From assembly GCF_000003815.2 (NCBI RefSeq), contig NC_049979.1:29789897-29853896 (forward strand): 64,000 nucleotides of DNA. The letters are read 5' to 3'. Within the stretch, counting starts at the first letter, position 1, and every line of letters begins with the position of its first letter. This DNA comes from Branchiostoma floridae. Taxonomy: Eukaryota; Chordata; Leptocardii; Amphioxiformes; Branchiostomatidae. A program made the position numbers and the translations under genes. Below, in pieces: positions 23,481-35,103 of the stretch. The notes under the pieces were generated by a model. The model worked only from the letters and a program-made list of their open reading frames with translations. It was not told where the DNA came from and searched no databases.

Positions 23481-24640
23481 TAAGATAGTATTGATATAGA
23501 GGGGTTTGAGTTTTTACAAGTGTTTTGCTAGTTTTCATACAATGTCACCTGATAAGGATGACTAAAGTGAAGTGACATGCAATGTTGATTGTCAATGAAA
23601 GTGGGAAGTTGTACACAAAACAGAAATTAAAGCAGTTGAAATGTTACTACATGGAGACATGTTTTGTATCTTGGGACAGCAAGAAATGTTCAGTGGTATA
23701 TTCAATGAGAAGTGTATTTGCAACAGGGCTCTAGCCAGCGTCCGTTTTTCCGTCAATGGACGGAAATTTGCTGCGTCTGACGGGAAAATTTTCAAACCAA
23801 TCGGTCATCCTTGACGAACAAAAATCCTTGGTGGAAGCTATAGGCGGTTTGCGGACGCCGTCCATGGCCATAAAAAAAGCCACACACTTTTTGTTTTGCT
23901 ATATTTTTGATTGCTGACAATGTGTGTCGGCGCCCGTTTCGCATACTATAATCTTATTAAAACCCATTTTTCATGGTCTCAGTTGAGTGCTTCTAATCAA
24001 TTTTCGTGGTTTTTGCGACAACTGGAATTGGCGGAGGGGAAAAATTCCGAGCTGGCGAAAGCCCTGATTTGCATGTTCTTGCCGAGGGCTGATTGCAACA
24101 TGAAGTATACAGAAGATATAGTAAACATACATAAAATTACTTAGTAAGTAATTTGGTATAGATAACAATGTTGACAAGTGTAAACAAGTAGTTATTCTAT
24201 CAATGATGTTGACTGTTGAGAGCCACTTGTCTAGCGTTTATTCGCGATTTCCAGCATATCGAGAGCAGGTTCTTACGCTGAAAAAATTATGGTCACACCG
24301 CATATTAGGACCTGATCCGATCATATCGCAAATCAGCACTCTCCCCTCAACAATACAACTCTCCACTCAGAAAAATGTTTGTACCCAGTTTTTTTAACTG
24401 ATCTTCGGTAGGTATCAGCTGTCTTATTGTGAAAGTTGTCAGACGCCGCTAAACAAACGTACTGTAGATCTGCACTGAAAACAAACATGACCGTCGGCGG
24501 CCCGGCCCGTCTCAGGCATTTTCTGACGTTGTCTTCATTCCAAGGCCATTTGTAGATTATTCTACGGCAGAATACAACATTAACGACCTGCCATGTTTAC
24601 TCATCAAAACATACTGTATTTCAGTATATTATAGACTCCT
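23481..24640. other. No gene seen; one element end
   Basis: Unique-looking sequence. A CAGGGCTCTAGCCAG motif at about 23726 matches the terminus of the hAT-like element at 56929-57259, but no matching right end was found, so it is probably a truncated copy. Short open frames (23911-24144 plus, 23971-24177 minus) lack recognisable features. Confidence 0.5.
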
Positions 24641-24645
24641 TCATG

Positions 24646-25674
24646 TGGTTTCCTGTGGTTTCCGTGTAAGGCTGACTTGTCCGTTATAATACAAAAAAGG
24701 AGATGGTCTTATGAGGACCGTACGTAGACGACAGAGTTTTTGTTACCGTAGGCTGGGCCTATGATTAACTTTCATGGATATGTCTTTTTTAAAGATTACC
24801 AGGAAATAGCAATACACTATTAGGAATTTTTAATCAGCACAAAATGAACTCCAAAAGGAACAAAAATATTAGATGATGGGTACTAACCTGTTCTGCAGGA
24901 GTTGTTTCACAAGAGTGTTCTCGACGAACAAGGGAGAAATAGAGGTATACCGTTACACCTCGATGTACGGATACTTGTTGTAGAACAGAGTGGAGTGGAG
25001 TGGATTAACGTCAGAGTTGAGTAGAGTAGACTTTTTGGTAGGAGTGTCGCTGCTGTAAACCAGGCCGTAAACTGCGAAGGGAAAGAAGTCGTATTTCCGT
25101 TGTAGCAAAGCACAAAAGGTACAGGATGATCGTAAAAAATTTTGACAACGAGATAAGATGGGTCTTGGGTGGAAACACTCGGAAGAACAACCGAGCAAGG
25201 TCTTAAAGAGGATACGAATCGAACTGCGTCATAAACTGAAGTGAAGACCCGACTTGGCATGAACAACTGACGTCATGCAGTTAGAGTCGTAGCTGGTACT
25301 TCCAGGTACAGTATCCCATAGGCCACTAAGAATTTTGCATGATGAGAACTTTTGTGTACAGTACGTTTTAGAAAAGAAGTGCAATTTTGTGCGTTTTTGC
25401 TTGCGTTGTTGTCTTTTTTCTTCTTGCTGTTTAGTCAGGATCTAATTATAGCTTTTTGTTTAGAACTGCAGTGAATGTATGATTGACCAAACGAGGGAGC
25501 TATGTGGTCGTGAAATTTGGGTTGTGTTATTTGCATATTGGATAAACACGAGACAAATAAAGCAGATGTAGGGTGGCCTTGCTTTTTTCACTTGCACAAA
25601 ATATGGAAGTATTAATTAAAGAGGCTAATCGGAAGATATTGGAACGACAATTACGCAACTATGAATGATTAGTC
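24646..25674. repeat. Direct duplication, copy 1 (~1.03 kb)
   Basis: Nearly identical to 25849-26872, beginning at GTTTCCTGTGG and ending at ATGAATGATTAGT. Differences are few (single substitutions, a 2-bp and an 8-bp indel), implying a recent event or an assembly artefact. No coding frame is convincing; minus frames of 68-119 codons (such as 24907-25266) are duplicated passively. Confidence 0.85.
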
Positions 25675-25848
25675 TAATGTGCACTCTATCATATTTTTTG
25701 TGGGTCGAAGGCAGCCACCATGAGAGATCACGAGAGGCCGAAAGCTGTGCTCTGCTAACGTTACCTATTATGGCCATATGGCTAATCCTTGTTCTTGCCC
25801 GGGAGCCGCTGTACTCACGCTGTTTACAGTCGAACCGAAGCTTAAATG

Positions 25849-26872
25849 GGGTTTCCTGTGGTTTCCGTGTAAGGCTGACTTGTCCGTTATAATACAAAAA
25901 AGGAGATGGCCTTATGAGGACCGTACGTAGACGACAGAATTTTTGTTACCGTAGGCTGGGCCTATGATTAACTTTCATGGATATGTCTTTTTTAAAGATT
26001 ACCAGGAAATAGCAATACACTATTAGGAATTTTTAATCAGCACAAAATGAACTCCAAAAGGAACAAAAATATTAGATGATGGGTACTAACCTGTTCTGCA
26101 GGAGTTGTTTCACAAGAGTGTTCTCGACGAACAAGGGAGAAATAGAGGTATACCGTTACACCTCGATGTACGGATACTTGTTGTAGAACAGAGTGGAGTG
26201 GAGTGGATTAACGTCAGAGTTGAGTAGAGTAGACTTTTTGGTAGGAGTGTCGCTGCTGTAAACCAGGCCGTAAACTGCGAAGGGAAAGAAGTCGTATTTC
26301 CGTTGTAGCAAAGCACAAAAGGTACAGGATGATCGTAAAAAATTTTGACAACGAGATAAGATGGGTCTTGGGTGGAAACACTCGGAAGAACAGCCGAGCA
26401 AGGTCTTAAAGGGATACGAATCGAACTGCGTCATAAACTGAAGTGAAGACCCGACTTGGCATGAAGAACTAACGTCATGCAGTTAGAGTCGTGGCTGGTA
26501 CTTCCAGGTACAGTATGCCATAGACCACGAAGAATTTTGCATGATGAGAACTTTTGTGTACAGTACGTTTTAGAAAAGAAGTGCAATTTTGGGTGTTTTT
26601 GCTTGGGTTGTTTTCTTTTTTCTTCTTGCTGTTTAGTCAGGATTTAATTATAGCTTTTTGTTCAGAACTGCAGTGAATGTATGATTGACCAAACGAGGGA
26701 GCTATGTGGTCGTGAAATTGGGGTTGTGTTATTTGCATATTGGATAAACACGAGCTAAATAAAGCAGATGTAGGGTGGCCTTGCTTTTTTTCACTTGCAC
26801 AAAATATGGAAGTATTAATTAAAGAGGCTAATCGGAAGATATTGGAACGCAACTATGAATGATTAGTATAAG
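25849..26872. repeat. Direct duplication, copy 2 (~1.02 kb)
   Basis: Second copy of 24646-25674, offset by about 1,203 bases, with 174 bp of unrelated sequence between copies. The ends do not have the TG...CA form or target duplications of LTRs. Confidence 0.85.
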
Positions 26873-28066
26873 GATGTCTTGGAGTAATTAGTTTGTAATT
26901 AACTGCATAATTTTTTCTGGAACTAGCGGATTTTTTTGTGGGTTCCAGCTTTGGTTCCAGACACGTCATGGCGTGTTATTTATTACATAGGAACTTTTTC
27001 TAGACGCGGCCATATTTTTTTAGACGCGAGGAATATGCATGGATTTTTGGCATGAAAAGTGCGCCTGAACTGTCTGTCCCATGGGGGCCTGGCATGTTAT
27101 TGCATGGCCTAAAGTTTTTGAAATAAGGCCTATTTCTAGACGCAGAAGCTTAAATAGCAGAAATGATCATTGTCTTAGTATAGCTTATATGCGTGCATAG
27201 CATTATGATTGGCATGCTCTGAAGACATGAAAACTTTCTTAGCCAGGAAAGCTGCAAGTGATAAATAAATGTATATAGACCTTATCAAGTAACAAGTAAG
27301 TAGTATATAGAGGAAAGGAGACTGACAGGGCTGATAAATATGCTCTAAATAAAAGAATGTGTGTTCAGGTCAAAAATTGTCCTTTGTCCTAGGGTACTGA
27401 AACTTATATCATATCATAGAGCCAGATCTGACAATTACAATGGTTTTTATTTCATCTTTCTATGACGTCACTGTCACTGTATAGGTGATTTTAACCAAAG
27501 GAAAGAACTGAAGAGTTTTGCATCTTGTTTGATTATTAATAAGATTAATAATATCAATAATATATATATATATGTTTTTTTTAATTCATCATGTATTCAT
27601 CTCGGCAAATGTTCAGTTCCCTCACGGTTCTGTGTTAGTTATTCTGCTGATTTCCATGAAAGACTGAAGACTATATAGCCTCATCCCATTCTACATAGTA
27701 ACGTTATGTGTATAATATGTAATAGCTTCCTTGAATTGTAGAAGTTGCCACGTATTTTTAGAATACTGTTTTGAGCAGTAGATTAATCATTCTTTTTGTC
27801 ATCCTGGCAGGACTCCCAAGAGCAGCTGAAAGTTGAAGAGAACTGGGAACTGGCTGGCCCCTAGTACTAGTAGTAGTACCATGCCTGCTGTAGCATCCTC
27901 TCAGTCTACCTGACCACTGCATGAGGGTTCTGTTGTTGAGCCAAAAAACTATGTGGCTTAACTGAACAAAGTTCAACAGTTTCAAAATATGTTATTAAAT
28001 GATATATCATAATTTATAGGCCACATTTGTGCAGCATTTGTAAGATAACTTAAGAACATATAGTCT
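26873..28066. other. No gene seen
   Basis: AT-rich sequence with a short TA microsatellite near 27560. Nothing coding supported. Confidence 0.5.
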
Positions 28067-28281
28067 ACCTCTGATTAGTCTCCTTGGTCTCTACCAGACT
28101 CCGGATCGCTGGAAAATCGTAGAAATGGAACAAATAGGAATATAACCGGCCAGGGAACAGCTCGCGGTCGCGTTACTGTTGCTTAGCCGGCTATATTCGT
28201 CTGGCCGGCATACTCCTCTATTTGTACCATTTCTACGATTTTTTCCAGCGACTTGGAGTTTGGTAGAGACTAACCTCTGAT
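28067..28281. mobile_element. Mutator-like miniature element with 9-bp target duplication
   Basis: A 197-bp near-palindrome (28076-28272) starts TAGTCTC and ends GAGACTA, and is flanked by the 9-bp direct repeat ACCTCTGAT (28067-28075 and 28273-28281). The arms share CTACCA, ACTCC and CGCTGGAAAA-type segments plus GTAGAAATGG over more than 60 bp; the left arm carries a short insertion (CTTGG) after TAGTCTC. The 9-bp duplication and long inverted repeats fit a MULE-derived MITE. Confidence 0.85.
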
Positions 28282-28837
28282 GCTTGTAGCCTTTTCCCCT
28301 TTGATAAGGGAAATACACCATAAAATGTTATTGTATACAATTTATTACAATATTATTTCAATGGCCACCAAATTAGCAACCCGAAACAATTCATTACTGA
28401 TTGTTAGATATGTTTTCACGATTATCAATTTGTTTTATTGTTTTTATTGTGTAACTGTTGGTGTACAAAGACTATTTTATAGTGACTTTTATTATGATCA
28501 CATGGATAGGACCACCATGAAGTAGACAATAGGTTCAATAACTTAAACTAAAGTATCTAAAGTCATACTTTTTAAATGAAAGGTCTGTACAGTGTTTTTA
28601 TTCATGTCATAATAAATATATTTGACAAAATATTTAATGTCTCAATTATTGTTGCACTTTCTACTTAACTATATATAATACAGTCAGTTCTCAGTCAGTG
28701 GTCCGAACATTTTCACTTTTTTTTTGGAATTTAGTAGACAAAAAATGTCAAATTAACAAGGAAACCATTTTCAAATGTATTTTTACGCAAAAAGACTACC
28801 CTATTCTAAACAAAACTTTATTCAGGTGCGTATGTAA
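28282..28837. other. No gene seen
   Basis: AT-rich sequence; an 81-codon plus frame (28280-28525) is hydrophobic and tyrosine-rich but has no supporting splice sites or start context. Confidence 0.4.
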
Positions 28838-28869
28838 TGGTTGCTACCATGCATCTGCTTGAATCTCGG

Positions 28870-29420
28870 GGCTAAAATTGCGAGATCTCGCGTGATCTCG
28901 TGAAGTTTGACTAAATGTCGCGGCTAAAATCGCGAGATCTCGCGAGATCTCTTGAGGTTTGCCTGAATTCAAGATGGCCGCCATTTGTCTATAGGTGAGA
29001 TGCCGCAAGTTTCTATGTGTATCCAAGCTATGTTTCCTCGTTCAAGATGGTCGGTGCCGGAAGAATGACTCGTCCGGCGGCGAGATATTATCAGTGGGGC
29101 GGAGTATGTTCTCCCAAGAGCGAATCGGCCGGAACAACCGACAACGACGACAGCAACACCGACTCGTACTCGTTTACCTTCGTCTACGCCGAAAACTCGA
29201 ATGGAGACCGAATTGGAAGCAGAGATTTTGAGCGTGTCTCGCGACTTGGAGCTGTTGCAGGCCGACTTAGATGTACTGGGATTGAACAGCGGCCAGCGCG
29301 AAAACACCCGAAGAGCACTTCTTCTCCCTAACCTGGCGTGACCCAAGATGGCGGCGCTAAGAGTCCAGCTTGCCGCTGGATTTGTCCCAGGAGCCTTTGC
29401 GGTCCAAGATGGCGGCGCCC
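28870..29420 (+). promoter_or_regulatory. CpG-rich promoter-like region
   Basis: This is the only markedly CpG-rich patch in the window. It holds a perfect TCTCGCGAGA palindrome (28938-28947), with a diverged ~55-bp tandem duplicate upstream (around 28876), and three CAAGATGGCSGC motifs (28970-28982, 29344-29355, 29405-29416). TCTCGCGAGA and the YY1-type AAGATGGCGGC are established promoter-proximal motifs of TATA-less animal genes. YY1-type sites usually lie just downstream of the start and point with transcription, here plus. No TATA box is visible. Confidence 0.55.
29047..29331 (+). CDS. Possible small protein or first exon, unknown
   Basis: The ATG (29047) lies within a CAAGATGG context 100 bp downstream of the TCTCGCGAGA motif, and the frame runs 94 codons to a stop, beginning MVGAGRMTRPAARYYQWG and containing an acidic Ser/Asp-rich segment (SAGTTDNDDSNTDSY). 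A competing plus frame over the same bases gives a coiled-coil-like stretch (ELEAEILSVSRDLELLQADL) ending near 29333, so the true frame is uncertain, and a donor inside the region could join either to downstream exons. GC content and CpG are far above the neighbourhood. Not recognised. Confidence 0.35.
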   Translation: MVGAGRMTRPAARYYQWGGVCSPKSESAGTTDNDDSNTDSYSFTFVYAENSNGDRIGSRDFERVSRLGAVAGRLRCTGIEQRPARKHPKSTSSP

Positions 29421-29435
29421 ACATTGTAAACAATG

Positions 29436-30034
29436 GAGGACGGTGTGACTAGGCCTTTGTAACAGGACAGATTTACCGCACTTGACAAACGCGACTAAGA
29501 ATCATCTTTGTCGCTTTGTTTACAGGCACGGACGCATAGAGCCGTCACATCGAAGGAACGTAACTCTTCATCCGCTTGGACTCTCTGATGTTTAACAAGT
29601 TCTACAAAATGTTGCGAGTTCTTCACGTGATGGATATGCTGGGTATGTTCCAGCAGCGCTGACAAAATCTCAACAAGATGTTTAGCACATAGACTTTCTG
29701 ATATTTATGACCTCCTCCTGCAAAAAAGTGGTGTGTTCCTGACATAACTGATGGAGATCGATCGAAAATGTAGGGGTAAGTCCCTACATTATATTAGTGT
29801 TGGAAAGGAAATTTAGCATTTCCCTATAATGTATTCTAGCAACACAGATGAAGTTTCATCCAATGCGTCAAAATGTATTTGGCCTGTGCAGGAATGGGTG
29901 TGTGGCAATGGAATGCAACGTGATTTCTAAGAAACGTACTATTGTTGGTGTTTGTCGGGGGTTGGCTGGAGACTCTTATTGTGTGAAACAAATTCTGATG
30001 ATGTAGTCAACATGGTTTGAATTGTTTAGCAACT
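29436..30034. other. No gene seen
   Basis: Non-coding. A segment near 29915-29960 (GCAACGTGATTTCTAAG) is a diverged copy of sequence at 46535-46585, which belongs to the intron repeat of the octapeptide gene. Confidence 0.4.
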
Positions 30035-30410
30035 ATCAAGAATAGGGCTGTGTACCTAAATACCTGTACCTGTATCGTACCTAAAAAATTGTTTAGGTAC
30101 AGGTCCGGACCTAAGCATCTGTGTACCTGTACGTAAACACACTAAATCACTATTAAACACTACTTTTTAACACTGCTGGACAAGATATCCCGAATCAACA
30201 ATGACGATGGTGATAATTTTGGAAAAAAAACTTAAGAAAACTTGCAAAGAAATTGTTTTGAGATTGAAATATGTAATTCTTCATACATAGATGACAATTT
30301 GTCACAAGAAAAGACAGTTAGCTACATGTTTAACTTACATATACTTGGTTAAACTTTTTTAGGTACAGGTGTACCTCAAATTTGTTTAGGTACACAGCCC
30401 AAATCAAGAA
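30035..30410. mobile_element. hAT-like miniature element with 8-bp target duplication
   Basis: A 360-bp element (30043-30402) has termini TAGGGCTGTGTACCTAAA and, inverted, TTGGGCTGTGTACCTAAA. It is flanked by perfect 8-bp direct repeats ATCAAGAA (30035-30042 and 30403-30410). An inner TTTAGGTACAGGT motif repeats in both orientations. The 8-bp duplication and short terminal repeats are diagnostic of hAT-type non-autonomous elements. No transposase. Confidence 0.9.
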
Positions 30411-32529
30411 CCTTAATGTCACATACATCCACTCATATCAGAATGAAAGCTGAGATATTCTGTTGAGTCATCCACTCATAAACGATAGGCAGACTCAGCA
30501 AAACACAAGTACAGGCTGTGTAAATTGCCAGCATCATTTTACTCACTTCATGTACTGTGAGGTCAATGGATGGAATGCTGTATGAATGTAAATGAGAATG
30601 CAACAGAATAATGCAACAAACGTATGGAATATGTAACTGGTTCAGAAGTTTTAAATAGTTAAAGGAGGAATGTTGTATGAGTAATTGCACTTGTTCATGG
30701 CATAATAATGTTTTTTGATAAGTGAATGTTCTCCTTGTCGAAAGATATTGCTTTGTTAAATGAACGGACCTATGTTGTACAGAAACAGAAAGTAAAACTA
30801 CAGTGAGCCGAACAGTTGACTTGTCTTTGCTACATTTCCATCTTGAACTTTCTCGTTACATGTTTGACTAAATCGGTAATGGATAAATACTAGTATGTAG
30901 AAGTACAAAAATAACTTTAACAACAAAAATAGTTGAAACAAGTATCAAACTACTGCATGGCTTTGTACAGCACCACTGAGCAGTGTGCTATAGTGGCCAA
31001 CTTTTATATAATGTAGAAATCCTCTTTCTGGTTTGTTTTCAAAATATAAACTCTTTGATATAGTATATCTCTATCTTCACAACAGTTTTACTTTTGAATG
31101 AAGTAACATGTACAGAGTAATATAAGCTTCCCTCTCCGTGTTATGATTTGGAAAACCTATTAGGAACATCACAAGCTGGAATCGTCTTGCACATGATAAT
31201 TTCCATTTGATGTAGTCGAATAATGTTTTTTGAAAGCTTTTTTTTGATAATGGAGTAAAAAAGGTTAACCTGAACATGTGAAATATGCACAAGAAGGTTT
31301 TTCTCATGATTTTGCAATTTTTTCAACAAAGGCCCAATATGTATGAACGGTAACAATAAGAATAACAACATAACAAAAGGGAAAATATACAATTTTGGTG
31401 GAAATATCCCAACTTTAACAATTTTAAGTGATTTACACCATAGACAGGAATGCCTATGGGCACAATTTGCATATGCAGCATCATACTAAATTTCAGATCA
31501 TGTACTATGCAGGCAAAGGCATAAGAGGTAAAGCTTTAGATTTGCAGTGTATAAATGTCAAAAGATCCCAAAGTTGAACAATTTAAAGCAATGTGTACCA
31601 GAAGTGAAGATGAAGTATTGTGGGCAGTTGTTTTACATACTTTCATGCCAAATTTAAGGTTGTTACTTGCTTTCAGTACATGGGCATATGAGCCAAAAGA
31701 TATATATTTTTAGTCAAAAAAGGCTCAGGCTGGAAACCTTAAAATAACTTATGTGTAATATGATCTATGTAGAAAGTATTAATGGCGTCCTGTGGGCATA
31801 CACGTCGCATGCATCTCTGTATCAAATGGCAATAGGTTGTAATACCGTGGCAGATTGGCTCGGAACATATACATTTGGTGTAAAAATATCCAAAAATGCT
31901 AAATATAATAATTTCTAAGGCCTCTATTAAAAAAGGATGGGAATGAAACGCTTGGGGCTATTTGGTATGTGTATCTTCATATTAAATTTCAGCTCATTTG
32001 GCACAAAAATAAAATATATGTACTTGAAGATTTCACAGGAGAAAGAGAAGAGTCAGAATGAAGGGCAATATATTGTAATTTATACTGTAAATTTAAAATG
32101 AAGGTATGTTTAGTCAATGTTTATGTACTGAAACAAATCAGGAAAGAGGTCTTCTGGTTCTAGAATGGGAGACGGCCAGGCAGATATGGTAGTCATGATG
32201 CTTTCAAGAGTTTCCTGGAGGGATGGAGATGTGCCTGTAGAGATGAAGATGTGGAAATATTATGTCACATTGTGAAGGATGCATCATGACACATAAGAAA
32301 GGTGAGTAGAAGGTACAACATGAGATGGGTTCTGAAGATGGGTTTGACTACTGCAGAAGGAAATGGTGCTTTTTGGAGTTTCCAGCTGGATAGAGCTACA
32401 TGGATGATTTCTTCTTTTCATTTGTCATCATGAGTCACTCTGGAAGGAGTCCAATAACAGGTTGTAGGTTTTTAATGGCTTAAGAATAGTTTGGATATCA
32501 AGTTTTTTATAACAAGTAAGTGTCCTTAC
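30411..32529. other. No gene seen; probable downstream side of the octapeptide gene
   Basis: AT-rich sequence. The segment 32260-32460 resembles parts of the introns at 33000-33130 and 37105-37215 (shared ATGATGACAAA and TCTATCCAGCTGGA motifs), so the gene's repeat family extends to about 32.2 kb. Farther left nothing is recognised. Confidence 0.5.
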
Positions 32530-32915
32530 TTTTTTTGTCTGGTAGCTCTGGCACATCATCATCAGCACGGTGTGAGGTCTGCATATCTGGAGGCGGTTCA
32601 GGCAGCATGTCACGAGACGGACTGGTCTGCATGTCTATGGGTGGTCCAGCGTGTATGTCTCGAGGTGGTTCAACCTGTATGTATCGAGGTGGTCTGGTCT
32701 CTATGTCTATGGGTGCTCTGGCCTCTGTAGGTGGTTGGCCTGCACATCTGGAGGCAGTCCAGACTGCAGGTCTCGGAGCGGTGTGGTCTGCATGTGTATG
32801 GGTAGTACGTCGTGGACGTCTTGAGGCGTTGCGGTCTGCAGATCTTGAGGCGGTCTGGTCTGCACGTGTTGAGGCGGCTGGGTGTACATGTCTCGAAGTG
32901 GTGTTGTCTGCATGT
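32530..32915 (-). CDS. Octapeptide-repeat gene, exon 10 (terminal or alternative)
   Basis: Acceptor CTTACTTCTAG lies before 32915 and donor AAA|GTAAGG after 32530. Joined to the phase-1 donor of exon 9 (33182), it reads MQTTPLRD-type octads and ends at a TAG (32707-32709), giving a 69-residue tail. Entered instead in phase 2, as from exon 8, all 386 bases are open and leave in phase 1 with a VPELPDKK ending like other modules. Both uses are compatible with the sequence. The second preserves the shared exon-end motif, so mutually exclusive use of exons 9 and 10 is possible. Low-complexity, Arg/His- and Pro-rich; function unknown. Confidence 0.5.
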
Positions 32916-33181
32916 CTAGAAGTAAGGAGTTCAATAATGGGTGGTAAGTTTTGAAGTCATTTAATAATAGTGTGGAAAGTACATCATTTTACAAAAACTA
33001 CATGACTTTTGTCCAGTGTAGGAGAATTGTGAACATTCCAGCTGAATAGAGCTGCATGGGTGAATTCTGCTTTGTCATCATCAGTCTGTCTCAAAGGAGT
33101 CTAATAACAAGTTGTAGTTTTTAGAGTCATTTAACAATAGTTTGGATGTCAAGTGTTCTCATAACAAGTAAGTGTCTTTAC

Positions 33182-35103
33182 CTTTTGTGTGAGGTAGCTC
33201 TGTGACATCATCATCATATTGTGTGGTCTGTTTATTTGGAGGTAGTTTGGTGTGCATGTCTCGTGGTGCTCCGATCTGCATGTCTCGAGGCGGTGCAGGC
33301 TGCATGTGTATGGATCCTCCAGCCTGTACGTCTGTCGGTAGTGTGGCCTGCATGTCTCGAGGTGTTTCACTCTGCGTGTCTCGAGGTGGTCCGGTGTGCA
33401 TGTTTCGACCCTTTCCACTCTGCATGTATTGAGATGGTTTAGCATGCATGTCTCCAGGTGGTTTGCTCTGCATGTCTCCAGGTGGTGTGGTCTGCATGTC
33501 TCCAGGTGGTTTGCTCTGCATGTCTCCAGGTGGTGTGGTCTGGATGTCTCCAGGTGGTGTGCTCTGCATGTCTCCAGGTGGTATGGTCTGCAGCACTCTT
33601 ATAGCCTGCAGGGATGGAGGCGGTCCAGCGTGCTCATCTTGACCCTGTTCGACCTGCATGTCTTGACACGGTCTGGGCTGCAGGGATGGAGGCGGTCCAG
33701 CGTGCTCATCTTGACCCTGTTCGACCTGCATGTCTTGACACGGTCCGGCCTGCAGGGATGGAGGTGGTCCAGTGTGCTCATCTTGACGCTGTTCGACCTG
33801 CATGTCTTGACACGGTCCGGCCTGCAGGGATGGAGGCGGTCCAGCGTGCTCATCTTCAGGCTGTTCGACCTGCATGTCTTGACAGGGTCCGGTCTGCAGG
33901 GATGGAGGCGGTCCAGCGTGCTCATCTTGACCCTGTTCGACCTGCATGTCTTGACACGGTCCAGGCTGCAGGGATGGAGGCGGTCCAGCGTGTTCATCTT
34001 GACCCTGTTCGACCTGCATGTCTTGACACGGTCCAGGCTGCAGGGATGGAGGCGGTCCAGCGTGCTCATCTTGACACTGTTCGACCTGCATGTCTTGACA
34101 CGGTCCGGGCTGCAGGGATGGAGGCGGTCCAGCGTGCTCATCTTGACCCTGTTCGACCTGCACTTGACACGGTCCGCCCTGCAGGGATGCAGGCGGTCCA
34201 GCGTGCTCATCTTGACGCTGTTCGACCTGCACTTGACACGGTCCGGCCTGCAGGGATGGAGGCGGTCTAGCGTGCTCATCTTGACGCTGTTCGACCTGCA
34301 CTTGACACGGTCCGGGCTGCAGGGATGGAGGTGGTCCAGCGTGCTCATCTTGACGCTGTTCGACCTGCATGTCTTGACACGGTCCGGGCTGCAGGGATGG
34401 AGGCGTTCCAGCGTGCTCATCTTGACGCTGTTCGACCTGCATGTCTTGACACGGTCCGGCCTGCAGGGATGGAGGCGGTCCAGCGTGCTCATCTTGACGC
34501 TGTTCGACCTGCACTTGACACGGTCCGGGCTGCAGGGATGGAGGTGGTCCAGCGTGCTCATCTTGACGCTGTTCGACCTGCATGTCTTGACACGGTCCGG
34601 GCTGCAGGGATGGAGGCGGTCCAGCGTGCTCATCTTGACGCTGTTCGACCTGCATGTCTTGACACGGTCCGGCCTGCAGGGATGCAGGCGGTCCAGCGTG
34701 GTCATCTTGACCCTGTTCGACCTGCATATCTTGACACGGTCCGGTCTGCAGGGATGGAGGCGGTCCAGTGTGCTCATCTTGACCCTGTTCGACCTGCATG
34801 TCTTGACACGGTCCGGCCTGCAGGGATGGAGGCGGTCCAGCGTGCTCATCTTGACGCTGTTCGACCTGCATGTCTTGACACGGTCCGGCCTGCAAGGATG
34901 GAGGCGGCCCGGCGTGCTCATCTTCAGGCTGTTCGACCTGCATGTCTCGACACGGTCCGGGCTTCTGGGATAGAGGCGGTCCAGCCTGCATGTCTTGAGG
35001 CTGTTCGACCTGCATGTCTTGACGCAGTCCAGCCTGCAGATGTAGAGGCGGTCCGGCCTGTACATCACATGGCGGACTGACCTGGATGTTTAGAAGTGCA
35101 TTT
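33182..35103 (-). CDS. Octapeptide-repeat gene, exon 9 (long 24-mer exon)
   Basis: Acceptor TTCATTCTTCACACAG precedes 35103 and donor AAAAG|GTAAAG follows 33182. The 1,922-nt exon enters in phase 2 and leaves in phase 1 with no stop. It begins NALLNIQVSPPCD, then has about 20 units of a 23-24-residue repeat made of three octads (starts MQVEQ, EHAGPP and LQAGPC). It then turns into PPGDMQTT-type octads and a unique end with DDD and ELPHTK. Each long unit has one cysteine (GPC). All 69/72-bp length changes keep the frame. Rich in Gln, Pro, Glu, Asp; no membrane segment. The minus frame is preferred because only it runs cleanly into the splice sites. Not recognised; possibly structural or secreted (inference). 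Confidence 0.6.

Noticed and set aside
24646-26872. LTR retrotransposon (two direct repeats)
   Set aside because: No TG...CA ends, no primer-binding site, only 174 bp between the repeats, and no target duplication.
28995-29433. 154-codon minus frame across the CpG-rich region
   Set aside because: It lies antisense to the promoter motifs' orientation and is explained by high GC depleting stop codons.
33396-34973. Long plus-strand open frames (up to 676 codons, also at 38453-40483) through the 72-bp repeats
   Set aside because: The repeat unit is a multiple of three and stop-free in several frames on both strands. The plus frames do not run into splice sites, whereas the minus frame does.
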